Shown: in pieces, positions 26,701 through 34,623 of the stretch
Layout of the letters: each line of letters begins with the position of its first letter
Numbering within the stretch: the first letter of the stretch is position 1
Assembly: GCA_002355455.1 (NCBI GenBank)
Contig: AP017376.1
Coordinates: forward strand, 1-64,000
Length of the DNA: 64,000 nt
Direction: 5' to 3'
DNA from: Stanieria sp. NIES-3757
Lineage (GTDB): Bacteria; Cyanobacteriota; Cyanobacteriia; Cyanobacteriales; Xenococcaceae
Position numbers and translations under genes: made by a program
Notes under the pieces: generated by a model
What the model was told of the DNA's origin: nothing
The model's database searches: none
What the model saw: only the letters and a program-made list of their open reading frames with translations

Positions 26701-27307
26701 AACCCAGACTGAGTAATGAGGCTGCTTTTTTGGCTCCTTCAGTAATAATTAAGGGAACTTCGAGGTTATTTACGACCCATTCCCAGAAAGATAGTGGTTG
26801 ATTTTTATCTCTCAGTCTAAGGGCTAAAGGAGAGAGAAATAGCTTGATTTTGTTAAGTTTTGCTACTTTATACCAGAGAAGTCGAGAAACTCTCAGGGCA
26901 ATTATTCCTGTTGGGTGTTTAGGAGGAGCTTCATATTTAATTATCTTACCCTTATCTGCCGATAGTCTCGGTTGCAGTGGTTTGAATTGTCCCCAGGGAT
27001 CGTCATTGTAATTGTTGAGGACATCGACTCCCGAAACCCACCAGCCTCCAAGCTCGACATGGCGATAGTGTTTGAGGATGCTGTAGCTGATTGTACCTGT
27101 GTTGACTCTTTGTAGTTGTTCGGAAATAAACAGGCAGTCCAGTGCAGTCTGACCTTCGAGGTGGAAAAAGTTAAGTTTTATTAAATCAAGGTGGATTCCG
27201 CTTTCTTGGTTCAGTTCGGAATATTCGGCAGGTGTAAGTTGATTGGGTAGTTGTTCTGCGCAGGATGTATCTGAAGCATCACAATGTTTCGGTAATTTTT
27301 GCGTCAT
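23756..27307 (-). CDS. CyRepA1-family plasmid replication protein (DUF3854, helicase)
   Basis: A 1183-residue replication protein. Residues about 180-275 hold a DUF3854/Toprim-like domain (PLIITEGAKKAASLLSLGY, then IYFAFDKDT). Residues about 380-480 begin a superfamily helicase with Walker A SPKGTGKTHLL and Walker B VIIIDEAEQVIW, continuing with CSAQKLKSKWS and IASPSIETGVSI. This arrangement matches the CyRepA1 family of cyanobacterial plasmid replication proteins. Two places in the C-terminal half contain GC-rich palindromes (23988-24004 and about 24332-24356) that add residues in frame. The upstream 678 bp contains hairpins and iterons typical of an origin. Confidence 0.85.
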   Translation of the reverse strand: MTQKLPKHCDASDTSCAEQLPNQLTPAEYSELNQESGIHLDLIKLNFFHLEGQTALDCLFISEQLQRVNTGTISYSILKHYRHVELGGWWVSGVDVLNNYNDDPWGQFKPLQPRLSADKGKIIKYEAPPKHPTGIIALRVSRLLWYKVAKLNKIKLFLSPLALRLRDKNQPLSFWEWVVNNLEVPLIITEGAKKAASLLSLGYAAIALPGIFNGYRQPKDKLGRYTGLAQLIPQLQVFATPGRKIYFAFDKDTKASTIANVNRAIAKTGKLFTKAGVDVKVISWQEPPKGVDDLIVQHGAEAFHRAYDKALSLETWLVQTSVQLTYQANIRVNRRYLGSLVKAEDRRGDLLLEQSSSPLISQSPYPLNPIPIPETAKLICLKSPKGTGKTHLLEQIVDRATREGKWVLLLTHRIQLGEALCQRVGLPYLTEIKTVEYGTVLGIGLCIDSLHPNSGAKFNADNWQDGVIIIDEAEQVIWHLLNSATCASERVEILAQFKTLIQNNLSGEGKVYLADADLSDVAIDYIRSLAGFHVEPFVIINDWQPPIQQRWTVYNYEDKNPARLVRDLVNHIEAGGKPFISCSAQKLKSKWSTQNLESYLQLEFPDKKILRIDSETVAEPSHPAYGCIAYLNEILPQYDIAIASPSIETGVSIECQRTDNCYSKVPIAFQLLLEGIITNLGKTQNIPHFDSVWAISQGVQTADSIRQALARIRASVPRYLWAAYRGFHKSMVGNGAIVKKALIASTKTQASTNIRLLQAADASLSDLDLDTNFQPESLNTWAKRGCYINLTMQNYRLAIVEGLIAEGHLVTSPPEFNQLESNPTTEIETQLKQVAQTKYRDECIEIANAPIPTDDQYQKLKDKRAKTREERWSERKGHLVRRYGSDIAITPELVAKDDEGWYSQLLSHYYLTVGRSYLIERDSKQLKAIAINTKNRLWLPDFNRSLLSTSLRLLETLVIGLLQPGRTAEMEERPRVGERRKGMRSDEATSDIASSVEYRGSDPNLQLIAELALANQRELKTFLGLTIVESDTPIKIVQKLLSLLGLKLTYIGRLGSREQRERVYVFEPPDDGRKEIFASWLQRDSAFTQVESTANFNKDAIFEASSNILSTVRPVSTIGKDNNLSPRVDRTREPEHPIQPGMIVKWFKTKGTWIVQATTGIVAKIKDTYGKEVLVNCQELKPC

Positions 27308-27459
27308 TAATGGAGACTCCTTATTATTTTCTTGGAGCCTTAAACCCGTGTCATAGCAAGTATTTAAATCCCTATAGCGAAGTTAAGCCAGTTATTTTGG
27401 CGCAGCACAAAATGGATCTAAAACAAGATCGCCAATGCAATTCCGAACAATAAGAGATA

Positions 27460-27553
27460 CAATACTAAGTGCTAGATTAAGTATTGTTTCTTTTATTATT
27501 CAAAGAAAGGAAAGGGAGCTTAGGTACCTACTTGTGGGTCTAGGCTCTTTTTT
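27460..27553 (+). ncRNA. Candidate small RNA end with terminator, antisense side of rep
   Basis: On the plus strand, opposite to rep, a stem CAATACT/AGTATTG (27460-27466, 27480-27486) is followed by a longer hairpin GAGC...GCTC with an internal TAG/CTA block and a run of six T (27516-27553). A plus-strand RNA starting near or within the rep 5' end would be terminated here, like the antisense RNAs that control copy number on other plasmids. No start site is proven. Confidence 0.45.
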
Positions 27554-27650
27554 CGTTTATTGAAACAAACCGAACAGAATTATTTTTAAGTCATAGTTGT
27601 TTGCCAGTTAAACATTGCAACTCTTATTTTGCCAGATCGTAAAAATGCAA

Positions 27651-27685
27651 GTGTTTAGGAGTGTTTAGGAAAATCTCCTAAACAC
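27651..27685. repeat. TGTTTAGGA direct and inverted repeats
   Basis: GTGTTTAGGA occurs twice in tandem (27651-27660, 27661-27670) and once inverted (TCCTAAACAC, 27676-27685), forming a perfect 10-bp hairpin with a 5-nt loop. A further partial copy GTTTAGG lies at 27695-27701. Likely a binding site for a replication or regulatory protein. Confidence 0.75.
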
Positions 27686-27738
27686 TCCTTCTCCGTTTAG
27701 GGGCTGAAACGCTGATAATTCGTAAAATTTTCATTCAA

Positions 27739-27801
27739 ACGATTCCGAATAACCCCAAAACGATTCCGAATAACCCCAAAATGATTCCGAATAACCCCAA
27801 A
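27739..27801 (+). repeat. Three tandem 21-bp iterons
   Basis: Three head-to-tail copies of a 21-bp unit (core CGATTCCGAATAACCCCAAA, first base A); the third has one substitution (ATGATT). They occupy 27739-27759, 27760-27780 and 27781-27801. The period equals two helical turns, so bound proteins would face the same side. The array abuts another GTGTTTAGGAG at 27802. Confidence 0.85.
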
Positions 27802-27861
27802 GTGTTTAGGAGCTAAAAGCATTGCTATATATAATTTTGAGCTTTTGTTAATTTTAATTAC

Positions 27862-27891
27862 TGTTTAGGAGTTCTTAAACACTCCTAAACA
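27862..27891. repeat. TGTTTAGGAG inverted repeat
   Basis: TGTTTAGGAG at 27862-27871 and its perfect complement CTCCTAAACA at 27882-27891, with a 10-bp spacer. The same element as at 27651 and 27802, so one protein probably binds all of them. Confidence 0.75.
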
Positions 27892-27985
27892 TCAAAAAAC
27901 TGAATACAAAAACCATAAACCCCTACAGTGAAAGGTTTTGAGTACAAACAAGACGTGTAGAATTGTTTGAGTAAGCTATAGTTGG

Positions 27986-29437
27986 TTATCGATCTAAACC
28001 TAAATAAGCTAAAAGCTTGTTCTTTAAAGTTGAATTGACGGGATGGGGGTAGCGACCATTTTCAATTTGAGATAGGCGAGAACTTGAAATTTTAAGTTGT
28101 TTAGCCATACTTCTCAGGCTTTCTCCGTTAGCTTTACGAGCTTGTTTGATCTGGTTACCAAAGACTAGAGAATTTTCATTAGTAGCTGCTTCTTCAGCTA
28201 ATTTTTGTTTTTTATTTTCTTGAGAACAAACAGATATAAATTTTGTCGGTCGTTCGAGGGTTATTTCTGGTTGTTGTAAAGTACCATTGCACTTTAGCCA
28301 GATATCAAACCAATATTTGGGCTTATTAATTTTGCTGTCTGGAAGTACCCATTGAGGAACATTTGAGTCGTAGACAAAACTGTAGGGATGCTCAAAATTC
28401 GCCAAGGTCTTAAGTCCTCGGTCAAAGCTGCGCTTTAAATTTAAAGCAATGTTACGCTCGACTTTAGCTGTTGCTATTTCATTTTCATAACCAATATGTT
28501 TTAGAAGAGTCTCTATTTGATAATAGTCACCGTAACTATTGGATTGTAGAGCAAAGAGAGCAAAATAAGCCAATCTCAAAGCCATTTTTTCCTGGTAAGG
28601 ATCGAGCTTTAGTGCTTCGCTAGTTAAATATCCAAATTCGCGTAGATATTCATGACCGGCGAATTTTTCAAACCATAAACCAGGACGATAGGTGATTTCG
28701 ATATCAATTAAAGGAGATTTACTATTAGTACTATCTCTAATAATGTCAGTGACGCTGTAGATTTCCCACAAATTAGACCTTTCAATGGCAAATACTCCTT
28801 TGCTACGTATTCGCCATTCTTTGACCCAAACCTCTAATCGCTTAAGCAAATATACATGATGGGCAATTTGTCTCAATCTTTCTTCTTTAGAAAAATAACG
28901 AGTAGGTTTATTGTTAATTTTCCGTTCTGATTTAGGAATGTATTGTCTCTTTTTTTTATCTTCACCAAAGTCAGACAGTAGCTTAGAAGCCGATATTTTA
29001 ATTTCTTCTTTCCAGACTTCTGGTCTGCGGAAAGCGATCGCAGCTAGAGCATAGTGTAGTTTCAGGGTTTGTTCGCCAAATTGATGGGCAATTACTTCTT
29101 TGGTTTGATAAGCTACTTCAGCAAAGTCAGTCAGGTCAAATCTATCTCGAATTTGTAACTCGACTCGACCAGAGGAAAAATCTTTTCCCCCGTTCAAGCT
29201 GTTATGTCTTAATGCCCAAAAATCCATTCCCGTAACTCCTGCCGTATAAACCGTGTCAGTTATTGCACTACTAGGACATTCTTCGTAAAATTTGTTCTGA
29301 CATAGTTGTGGTTCGGTAAGCGATCTCGTATCTTTTTTATTGAGTTTGAGTTGGGATTGGCTTTTGGCACTGGACTCATGAGGGTTGTTTTCGATCTTGT
29401 CCCTTTTATTGCTAATTTTAGCGTTAGAATGTCCCAT
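27986..29437 (-). CDS. Replication initiator-like or regulatory protein with C-terminal Xre domain
   Basis: A 483-residue protein next to the iteron array. The C-terminal 60 residues are a clear Xre helix-turn-helix (FGNQIKQARKANGESLRSMA, KQLKISSSRLSQIENGRYPH). The central part (residues 100-400) is helical with basic surfaces (RRPEVWKEEIKISASKLLSD, RLEVWVKEWRIRSKGVFAI) and may be a winged-helix replication protein, but the family is not certain. Its gene ends 95 bp from the last TGTTTAGGAG repeat. It may bind these sites and set rep expression or start replication. Confidence 0.6.
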   Translation of the reverse strand: MGHSNAKISNKRDKIENNPHESSAKSQSQLKLNKKDTRSLTEPQLCQNKFYEECPSSAITDTVYTAGVTGMDFWALRHNSLNGGKDFSSGRVELQIRDRFDLTDFAEVAYQTKEVIAHQFGEQTLKLHYALAAIAFRRPEVWKEEIKISASKLLSDFGEDKKKRQYIPKSERKINNKPTRYFSKEERLRQIAHHVYLLKRLEVWVKEWRIRSKGVFAIERSNLWEIYSVTDIIRDSTNSKSPLIDIEITYRPGLWFEKFAGHEYLREFGYLTSEALKLDPYQEKMALRLAYFALFALQSNSYGDYYQIETLLKHIGYENEIATAKVERNIALNLKRSFDRGLKTLANFEHPYSFVYDSNVPQWVLPDSKINKPKYWFDIWLKCNGTLQQPEITLERPTKFISVCSQENKKQKLAEEAATNENSLVFGNQIKQARKANGESLRSMAKQLKISSSRLSQIENGRYPHPVNSTLKNKLLAYLGLDR

Positions 29438-29600
29438 TGTTACGCCAGAGCTAAGAGAGTTAAAGTTAACTGGAGCAAAGTAAGATGTTTATCTTGTCCA
29501 GCAATAGTACAAACAAACACGACTGTGACCGAAACATAACTCAGAAATGAGCTTTTATTCTATTTCTTTGTCTTTTTTGCAGATTGGCTAAATTACTTAA

Positions 29601-30695
29601 CTGATGTTACGCAAAAGCTATAATACTCGAATGGACAAAAAGCTTTTGGAACTATACAGCGATTATATTATCAGCTCGTTTGGACAGATAACAGCGACAG
29701 GATTATCAAGAGTATTAGAAGGAAGTATCAGTCACGATAAAATAACTCGTTTCCTGTCGGCTAAAGACTTAGAGTCACGAGAGCTGTGGAAGTTAGTGAA
29801 ACCAGTGGTCAGGGAGTATGAACAAGAAGATGGTGTGTTGATTGTGGATGACACCATAGAGAAAAAACCTCATACCCAAGAGAATGAGTTAGTGTGCTGG
29901 CATCATGACCATCAAGAAAACCGTTCTGTCAAGGGAATTAACATCATCAACTATGTTTATAGTGTCGAAGACATAAGCCTACCAATTGGGTTTGATGTCG
30001 TCAAAAAGTCCATAAAATTTTGTGAGGTAAAAACAAAGAAGGAAAAACGAAAAGCAACAGCAACAAAAAATGAATTAACACGAAATCAATTAAAAATTTG
30101 CTCCCAGAATCAACTCAAATACAGGTATGTGCTAGCTGATAGTTGGTTTTCCTCGAAGGAAAATATGGCTTTTATCTGTCAGGATTTAGATAAGCACTTG
30201 ATCATGGCTCTCAAAAGCAATCGTACCGTAGCCTTGAGTGAAGAAAACAAAAAACAGGGTTGTTTTACCAGAATTGATGAACTCAACTGGTCAGAACAGA
30301 TCTCAGTCAGAGGATGGCTTAAAGGACTGGACTTTCCTGTTCTCATCTATCGTCAAGTCTTTAAAAACCAAGATGGCAGTACTGGTATTTTGTATTTGGC
30401 TTGTAGTGATTTAAACTGTAATGTCCCTCAAATAGAAGCAATCTACCAAAAACGGTGGAACGTGGAAGTCTTTCATAAAACGCTCAAGTCTAATACTGGT
30501 TTAGCTAAGTCCCCAACTAAATGTCTTCGTACTCAAGGAAACCATATCTTTATGTCTATCTATGCTGCATTTCAATTAGAGTGTCTGAAATTGAAACACA
30601 AGATGAACCATTTTGCTTTGCGCAGTACTATTTATGTCAAAGCTTTGCAACAAGCTATGTGTGAATTACATTTACTCAAGAGTGCGTAACATCAG
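29601..30695 (+). mobile_element. IS4-family-like insertion sequence, copy 1
   Basis: 1095 bp bounded by CTGATGTTACGCA and its complement TGCGTAACATCAG. Its transposase is identical to that of copy 2 at 60036-61130. Unlike copy 2, copy 1 shows no matching target duplication at its flanks (CTTAA on the left, ATAGT on the right), which suggests rearrangement after insertion. Confidence 0.88.
29604..30689 (+). CDS. IS4-type DDE transposase
   Basis: A 361-residue transposase filling the element almost end to end; the ATG lies inside the terminal repeat. Catalytic candidates are Asp in GVLIVDDTIEKKP, Asp in YRYVLADSWFSSKENM, and Glu in YQKRWNVEVFHKTLKSNTG, the YREK-like region typical of IS4-group enzymes. 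Intact and presumably active, since two identical copies exist in the window. Confidence 0.9.
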   Translation: MLRKSYNTRMDKKLLELYSDYIISSFGQITATGLSRVLEGSISHDKITRFLSAKDLESRELWKLVKPVVREYEQEDGVLIVDDTIEKKPHTQENELVCWHHDHQENRSVKGINIINYVYSVEDISLPIGFDVVKKSIKFCEVKTKKEKRKATATKNELTRNQLKICSQNQLKYRYVLADSWFSSKENMAFICQDLDKHLIMALKSNRTVALSEENKKQGCFTRIDELNWSEQISVRGWLKGLDFPVLIYRQVFKNQDGSTGILYLACSDLNCNVPQIEAIYQKRWNVEVFHKTLKSNTGLAKSPTKCLRTQGNHIFMSIYAAFQLECLKLKHKMNHFALRSTIYVKALQQAMCELHLLKSA

Positions 30696-30762
30696 ATAGT
30701 AAGATTGGAGCAGTGAAGGTCTATATTCGTAGGTTACACCTCGATAAATTAATTGAATTTTA

Positions 30763-31601
30763 GGCGTTGCTGAATTAAGACATGAATCGATAAGGAACAG
30801 GTACATCTGAAAATCTGAGATAGTGAATTAGCAATCGAATAGAATGTTTAAGCATCTCGACTGATTTTGAATAACAGAGAGTTTTACGATTGTTACGAGC
30901 TAGATAGTGTCTTAGTCTTGTGTTCTCTCCCTCAACTCTCGTCATATAAGTCTTGCAGATAATCTGATTGCCATCAGGAATAAAACCGGGATAAACTTTC
31001 CAGCCATCGGTGACATAAAAATAGCACTGCCATTTTTGAACAATCTCCCAAAGAGGTTCAAAAGTATTAGCACTGCGGTCGCCTAAAACCCAACCTAAAA
31101 TCCCTGATTGAAAATGATCTACTGCCGTCCAGAGCCAAATCTTGTTTTTTTATGACCGATAAAGGCTCGCCCGTTCACCTGAATTGAATTCAGGCGCTTG
31201 CGGGCGAGTGCATTCCGCATTTCTAATTCATCTAATTCTCCCACTTGTGGAATTGCCTCGGGTTCGTAGGTATCTGGAAGTAATTCACCCACCTCTCTCA
31301 CCCAAGTAATCACTGTAGTATGATGAACTCCCTTTACTCTTTCTATGGCTCTAAAACCCATACCATTAACGTACATTTTTAAGCATTCACGCTTAAATTC
31401 GTTGCTGTAACCCAGATGAGGTTCATAATTTTCTATGAATTGGCGTTGCTTCGCACTCGCCTTTGGCGAGACCGCAGTTGACACAGATATAATTCTGTTT
31501 TCCTTGTCTATTTTTCCCATTTTTACGAATATGTTTTGACTTACATTCAGGACATTGCATGATTACTTCTTCACCAATTCATATCTTAATTATGCAACGC
31601 C
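30763..31601 (-). mobile_element. Degenerate IS1-family element
   Basis: Bounded by GGCGTTGCTGAATTAAGA and, complemented, GGCGTTGCATAATTAAGA, the inverted repeats of an IS1-like element of about 840 bp. No clear target duplication. The transposase it carries is damaged by two palindromic insertions. Confidence 0.85.
30775..31560 (-). pseudogene. IS1 transposase (InsA-InsB), damaged
   Basis: The frame starts with MQCPECKSKHIRKNGK, the IS1 zinc-ribbon start, but loses one base in an A-run and gains 25 bp containing CTCGCC-TTT-GGCGAG (31456-31470), which replaces the second Cys pair and restores the frame at QFIENYEPH. A helix-turn-helix follows (NGMGFRAIERVKGVHHTTVI). A second palindrome at 31166-31208 adds about 19 codons after ELDELE. 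The InsB part (KIWLWTAVDHFQ to VPYRFMS) is in the -1 frame after A7C, the normal IS1 frameshift site. Loss of the zinc ribbon suggests it is inactive. Confidence 0.85.
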
Positions 31602-31647
31602 AAAATTTATATTAGGAATTATAGTTATTTTAAATAAGAATGAGACA

Positions 31648-32148
31648 TTAAACTGCACAATAATTACGAATAATTTCATCTAGAGACGTATCAGATTTGG
31701 CATACATTCTAGCTCTCTTTAATGCACTAAAATCATGCTCGCTCTCATTTAAATCTGGAGAATATTTCGGTAAAAATACTACTTCATGTCCTGCTTCCTT
31801 GACTAGTTCTCGAATCATGTTTTTACGATGAATCGGTGCATTATCCAGAATTATTACCGATGAGCGATCAAGTGATGGTAATAAATATTGACCTAACCAT
31901 CCTTCAAACCCCTCTGCATTTAAGCTGCCCGTAAACAGCATTGGTGCAATTAAATCCTGTTTTCCTTTTCTTCTTCCGGCAACTAAATTTTCTCTTGTTC
32001 CTCTTTTCCCTGGCTTTTCTCCATAAATCTTCTTGCCTTTTTTTGACCAGGCAGTCAGACCGCTTGGGATTGACTCAAATCCTGATTCATCAATATATAC
32101 CAAGCTTTTTCCACCATATATTTTGATTAATTCTCGCAGTTTTCTATA
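31648..32148 (-). pseudogene. IS630-family transposase, C-terminal part
   Basis: About 165 codons of a different IS630 transposase: YIDESGFES, VIILDNAPIHRK and PKYSPDLNESEHDFSALK carry the three acidic residues, the last two letters of the usual PELNPIE pattern being changed. The N-terminal DNA-binding half is missing because the frame is cut by the left end of the IS5-like element at 32149; the rest is not found on the other side. Confidence 0.85.
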
Positions 32149-33130
32149 GAACCCATTTGAGATCTCACGAAGAGACTGAAAGCCGCTTAAGCATTAATCT
32201 GACGAAGCAGAGATCGATCTTGGCAGTCGCATGAGATAAAGTTCGCTCAACAGCGCGATTCTACAAGCGGAGGAAACCTCCGCGTATCTCGCGCTCAAAG
32301 TTTTTAACCAAACTTTTACAACGCTCCATCCAAGCGTTTGAGCGTTCAATCACCCAGCGAGCAACAGCAGGAACAAATCCAGATTTCCCTTGCGCTGCCT
32401 TCTCTTGTTTCGAGGGTTTGGTGGACAGTTCAAACTTGATTTTCGTCATGATCTCGGGATAAACTTGCTCCAATTGCTCAGTCAAATGTTCGGGATGATA
32501 TCCGTGGTCTAGCAAAATAGTGAGCTTCGGAAGGTTAACGGGTTTTGACTGGAAATAGTCAATATTTAGCGTCAGCATCTCAATCAATCCTGCATCATCC
32601 GAGACATTTGCTGGTGTGCAGTGGGTAAAGAAAGGAAATCCCAGTGTATCAATTGCCAGATGTCTTTTAATCCCATTCGTGGCTTTGTAAAAACAAAAGC
32701 CTTTGGAAGCGACACTGGCATTACAGGTATTTTTCACGGCTTGAGAGTCAATGATTATTAATGTTGTCCACTTAGGTTTTTTTTAACCTGCTGACGTACT
32801 TGTTCATGTAAGGCATTCATGAGCTTTTCAAACACCCCTACCTTTCGCCACTGCTTGTAGTGCCAATAGACAGTTGAGTAGGGAGGTAAATCTTTGGGCA
32901 AGTCTGCCCAATTACAACCATTTTTGAGTTGATAGAGTATTCCGTCAAGGATTTCTCGCCTTGTCCAATTGGCAGGTCGGGTTTGCTTCTTAGTCGGCAA
33001 TATCTTAACTAACAGGGGTTCTAGAATTTCCCATTCTTCATCGCTAAGGCTACTGGAATACTTCATGGTCAATGAATTTTGATACTTTCGAGAACTTTAA
33101 GTCCATACTTGGAAGATGTCAAATGGGTTC
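32149..33130 (-). mobile_element. IS5-family insertion sequence
   Basis: 982 bp with inverted repeats GAACCCATTTGAGATCT and, complemented from the right, GAACCCATTTGACATCT. Flanked by TATA on both sides (32145-32148 and 33131-33134). It sits between a truncated IS630 gene and a truncated ISL3 gene, so its two flanks belong to different elements. Confidence 0.85.
32165..33072 (-). pseudogene. IS5 transposase in two frames, C-terminus cut by a palindromic insert
   Basis: The first frame (33072-32758, 104 residues: SSSLSDEEWEILEPLL, NGCNWADLPKDLPPYSTVYW) and the second (32737-32261, 158 residues) are joined by a -1 slip on eight A (KKKPKWTTLIIIDSQAVKNT in the slipped frame, with the first catalytic Asp). 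Near the C-terminus, after VKNFER, a 41-bp insert flanked by a 7-bp duplication of CGCTCAA (32244-32250 and 32292-32298) carries GCGGAGG-AAA-CCTCCGC and an in-frame stop. The lost tail (LCFVRLMLKRLS) is readable beyond it. Confidence 0.85.
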
Positions 33131-34020
33131 TATAGCATCTTTTTGAGGTGGTGCAGGTGGTACAGGTTTAGCTATAACCTCCTCTCGCTCGACAATTCGA
33201 CGATTATTAATTAAATCTTCGACATTTTTTAGCAGTGTTCGATGCTGATTTAATACTACTTCTAACATTTCAGCTAGATTTTGCAACAGGTGAAAGCGGT
33301 CTGCCACCTGAATGGCTTCTGGACAACCTTGAGATGCTCCCTCTTGATAAGCTTTTGAACGATCTCTGGAAATGATTTCAACCCCAGAATTTTGCTTTAA
33401 CCACTCAGCTAAAGTAGAAGCTGTACGGTCGGAAAGTAAATCTATAGGTTGACGAGTTTCCAAATCTACTAAAATCGTGCCGTAAGTATGACGCTTGCGA
33501 TAAGCTCAATCATCTACACCTAAAACTTTTGGAATTGGATAGGATGGGTTAGATGTTTTCATCACCATTCGTAAAAGAGTTTGACGGCTAATTTTTATTC
33601 CTAAGTGCCGAGTTAAACGTGAGCCTGGTAATCCTCCAGTTGCCAAACCAATTTTGGTCAGTTGAATGTCTAATCGCTCAGTTCGTCTTGCCCAAGGGGA
33701 TACCACTTTTGGTAGTCTTTGCGTAAAAATACGACGTTCACAATTGGGGTTATGACAGAAGAATTTTTGAGTAAAAAGCTTTAAACATACCTGATAATTT
33801 CCCCAAGATACATCAGATAGCGATCGCTGGTAATGGCTATGAATTTTTGTACTTGTCAAATGACAAATCGGACAACTTGCTTGTTGGCTATAAGTTTCAA
33901 CGTTTATCGTTAATTGATTCTCTGCTTCTAAAATATGCCAGGAAACTAATTTGAGAGAAAAAAATCAGGCAATAAATGTTGTAGTAGGCTGGAATCATTT
34001 GGTTTTCGAGTTTCAGACAT
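33131..34020 (-). pseudogene. ISL3-family transposase, damaged
   Basis: Coding strand from the ATG at 34020. A frameshift in a T-run near 33960 separates the first 20 codons from ASCPICHLTSTKIHSH, the zinc-binding start of ISL3 transposases (CPxC, later CHNPNCERR). A TGA at 33506-33508 replaces the Trp of GVDDWAYRKRH. The frame continues with YGTILVDLETRQPIDLL and VADRFHLLQNL until the IS5-like element cuts it at 33130. At least three inactivating lesions. Confidence 0.85.
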
Positions 34021-34237
34021 TCTCTAACCACTTTTTTCACTTCTGACCTATTTACTCATGAAATGCTCTTCAACGAGTATTATGAATTTTAAAGATAGCG
34101 ATCGCAGTGGAAAAAGTTTCACCAAAATTGTGCAAGACCCTTAATTTGAGCCGAAAAAAGACGTTTTTGCGAGCCGAAGGGTTTATTTTTGCAAGCCGCT
34201 ACACATAGCGATTAGATAAATTCCTAAATTAAAGAAT

Positions 34238-34592
34238 ATGCCTGTCAAAAGTTTTCTGACCATAGAGCAAAAAGAAAATTTACAAAATGCATTAAAAGAA
34301 AGTGAAGATGGTCATTTTAGACAAAGAGCTTTGATGTTGCTTTTGATGAATGATGGCAAAACTTATGCCGAAATTACTGATTTTTTAGGATGTAGTTATC
34401 GCAGCGTAGCCTATTGGTGCTGTCATGGAGACCCAGATAATTTAGAGAGTTTAAAAGATCAAAGAAAAACGATTATTTAAATCGGTTCAAGAGTTAGAAA
34501 CAACTTTAGATAAACTTTTAAATCAAGGAGAATTAAAGATTAAATGGAAGAGAAATATCAAGAATAAAGGTAATGCTGTTATTGCAATTTAA
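34238..34592 (+). pseudogene. Internally deleted IS630 transposase
   Basis: The first 75 codons (MPVKSFLTIEQKENLQNALK, NDGKTYAEITDFLGCSYRSV) clearly resemble the start of the transposase at 12580-13740, and the last 35 codons (FKSVQELETTLDKLLNQGEL, NIKNKGNAVIAI) resemble its end. The catalytic middle, about 270 codons, is deleted with a change of frame. It is a non-autonomous remnant that may once have been mobilised by a related transposase. Confidence 0.85.
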
Positions 34593-34623
34593 ATGTGGAT
34601 TAGCTTATCTTCATCCCAAACCT

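Larger units (their letters stand above)
27308..27985. other. Origin-like non-coding region upstream of rep
   Basis: 678 bp without a gene between two divergently oriented functional areas: upstream of CyRepA1 and downstream of the 483-residue protein. It contains a hairpin plus terminator (27460-27553), several TGTTTAGGAG elements, and three tandem 21-bp iterons, listed separately. This combination is typical of an iteron-controlled plasmid origin. Confidence 0.7.

Noticed and set aside
27739-27801. Short tandem repeats as a CRISPR array
   Set aside because: The three 21-bp units are contiguous without spacers and no cas gene is near; iterons explain them.
34573-34623. Upstream start of the MscS gene
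   Set aside because: These codons belong to the end of the IS630 remnant; the signal-like segment starts after ATG 34624.
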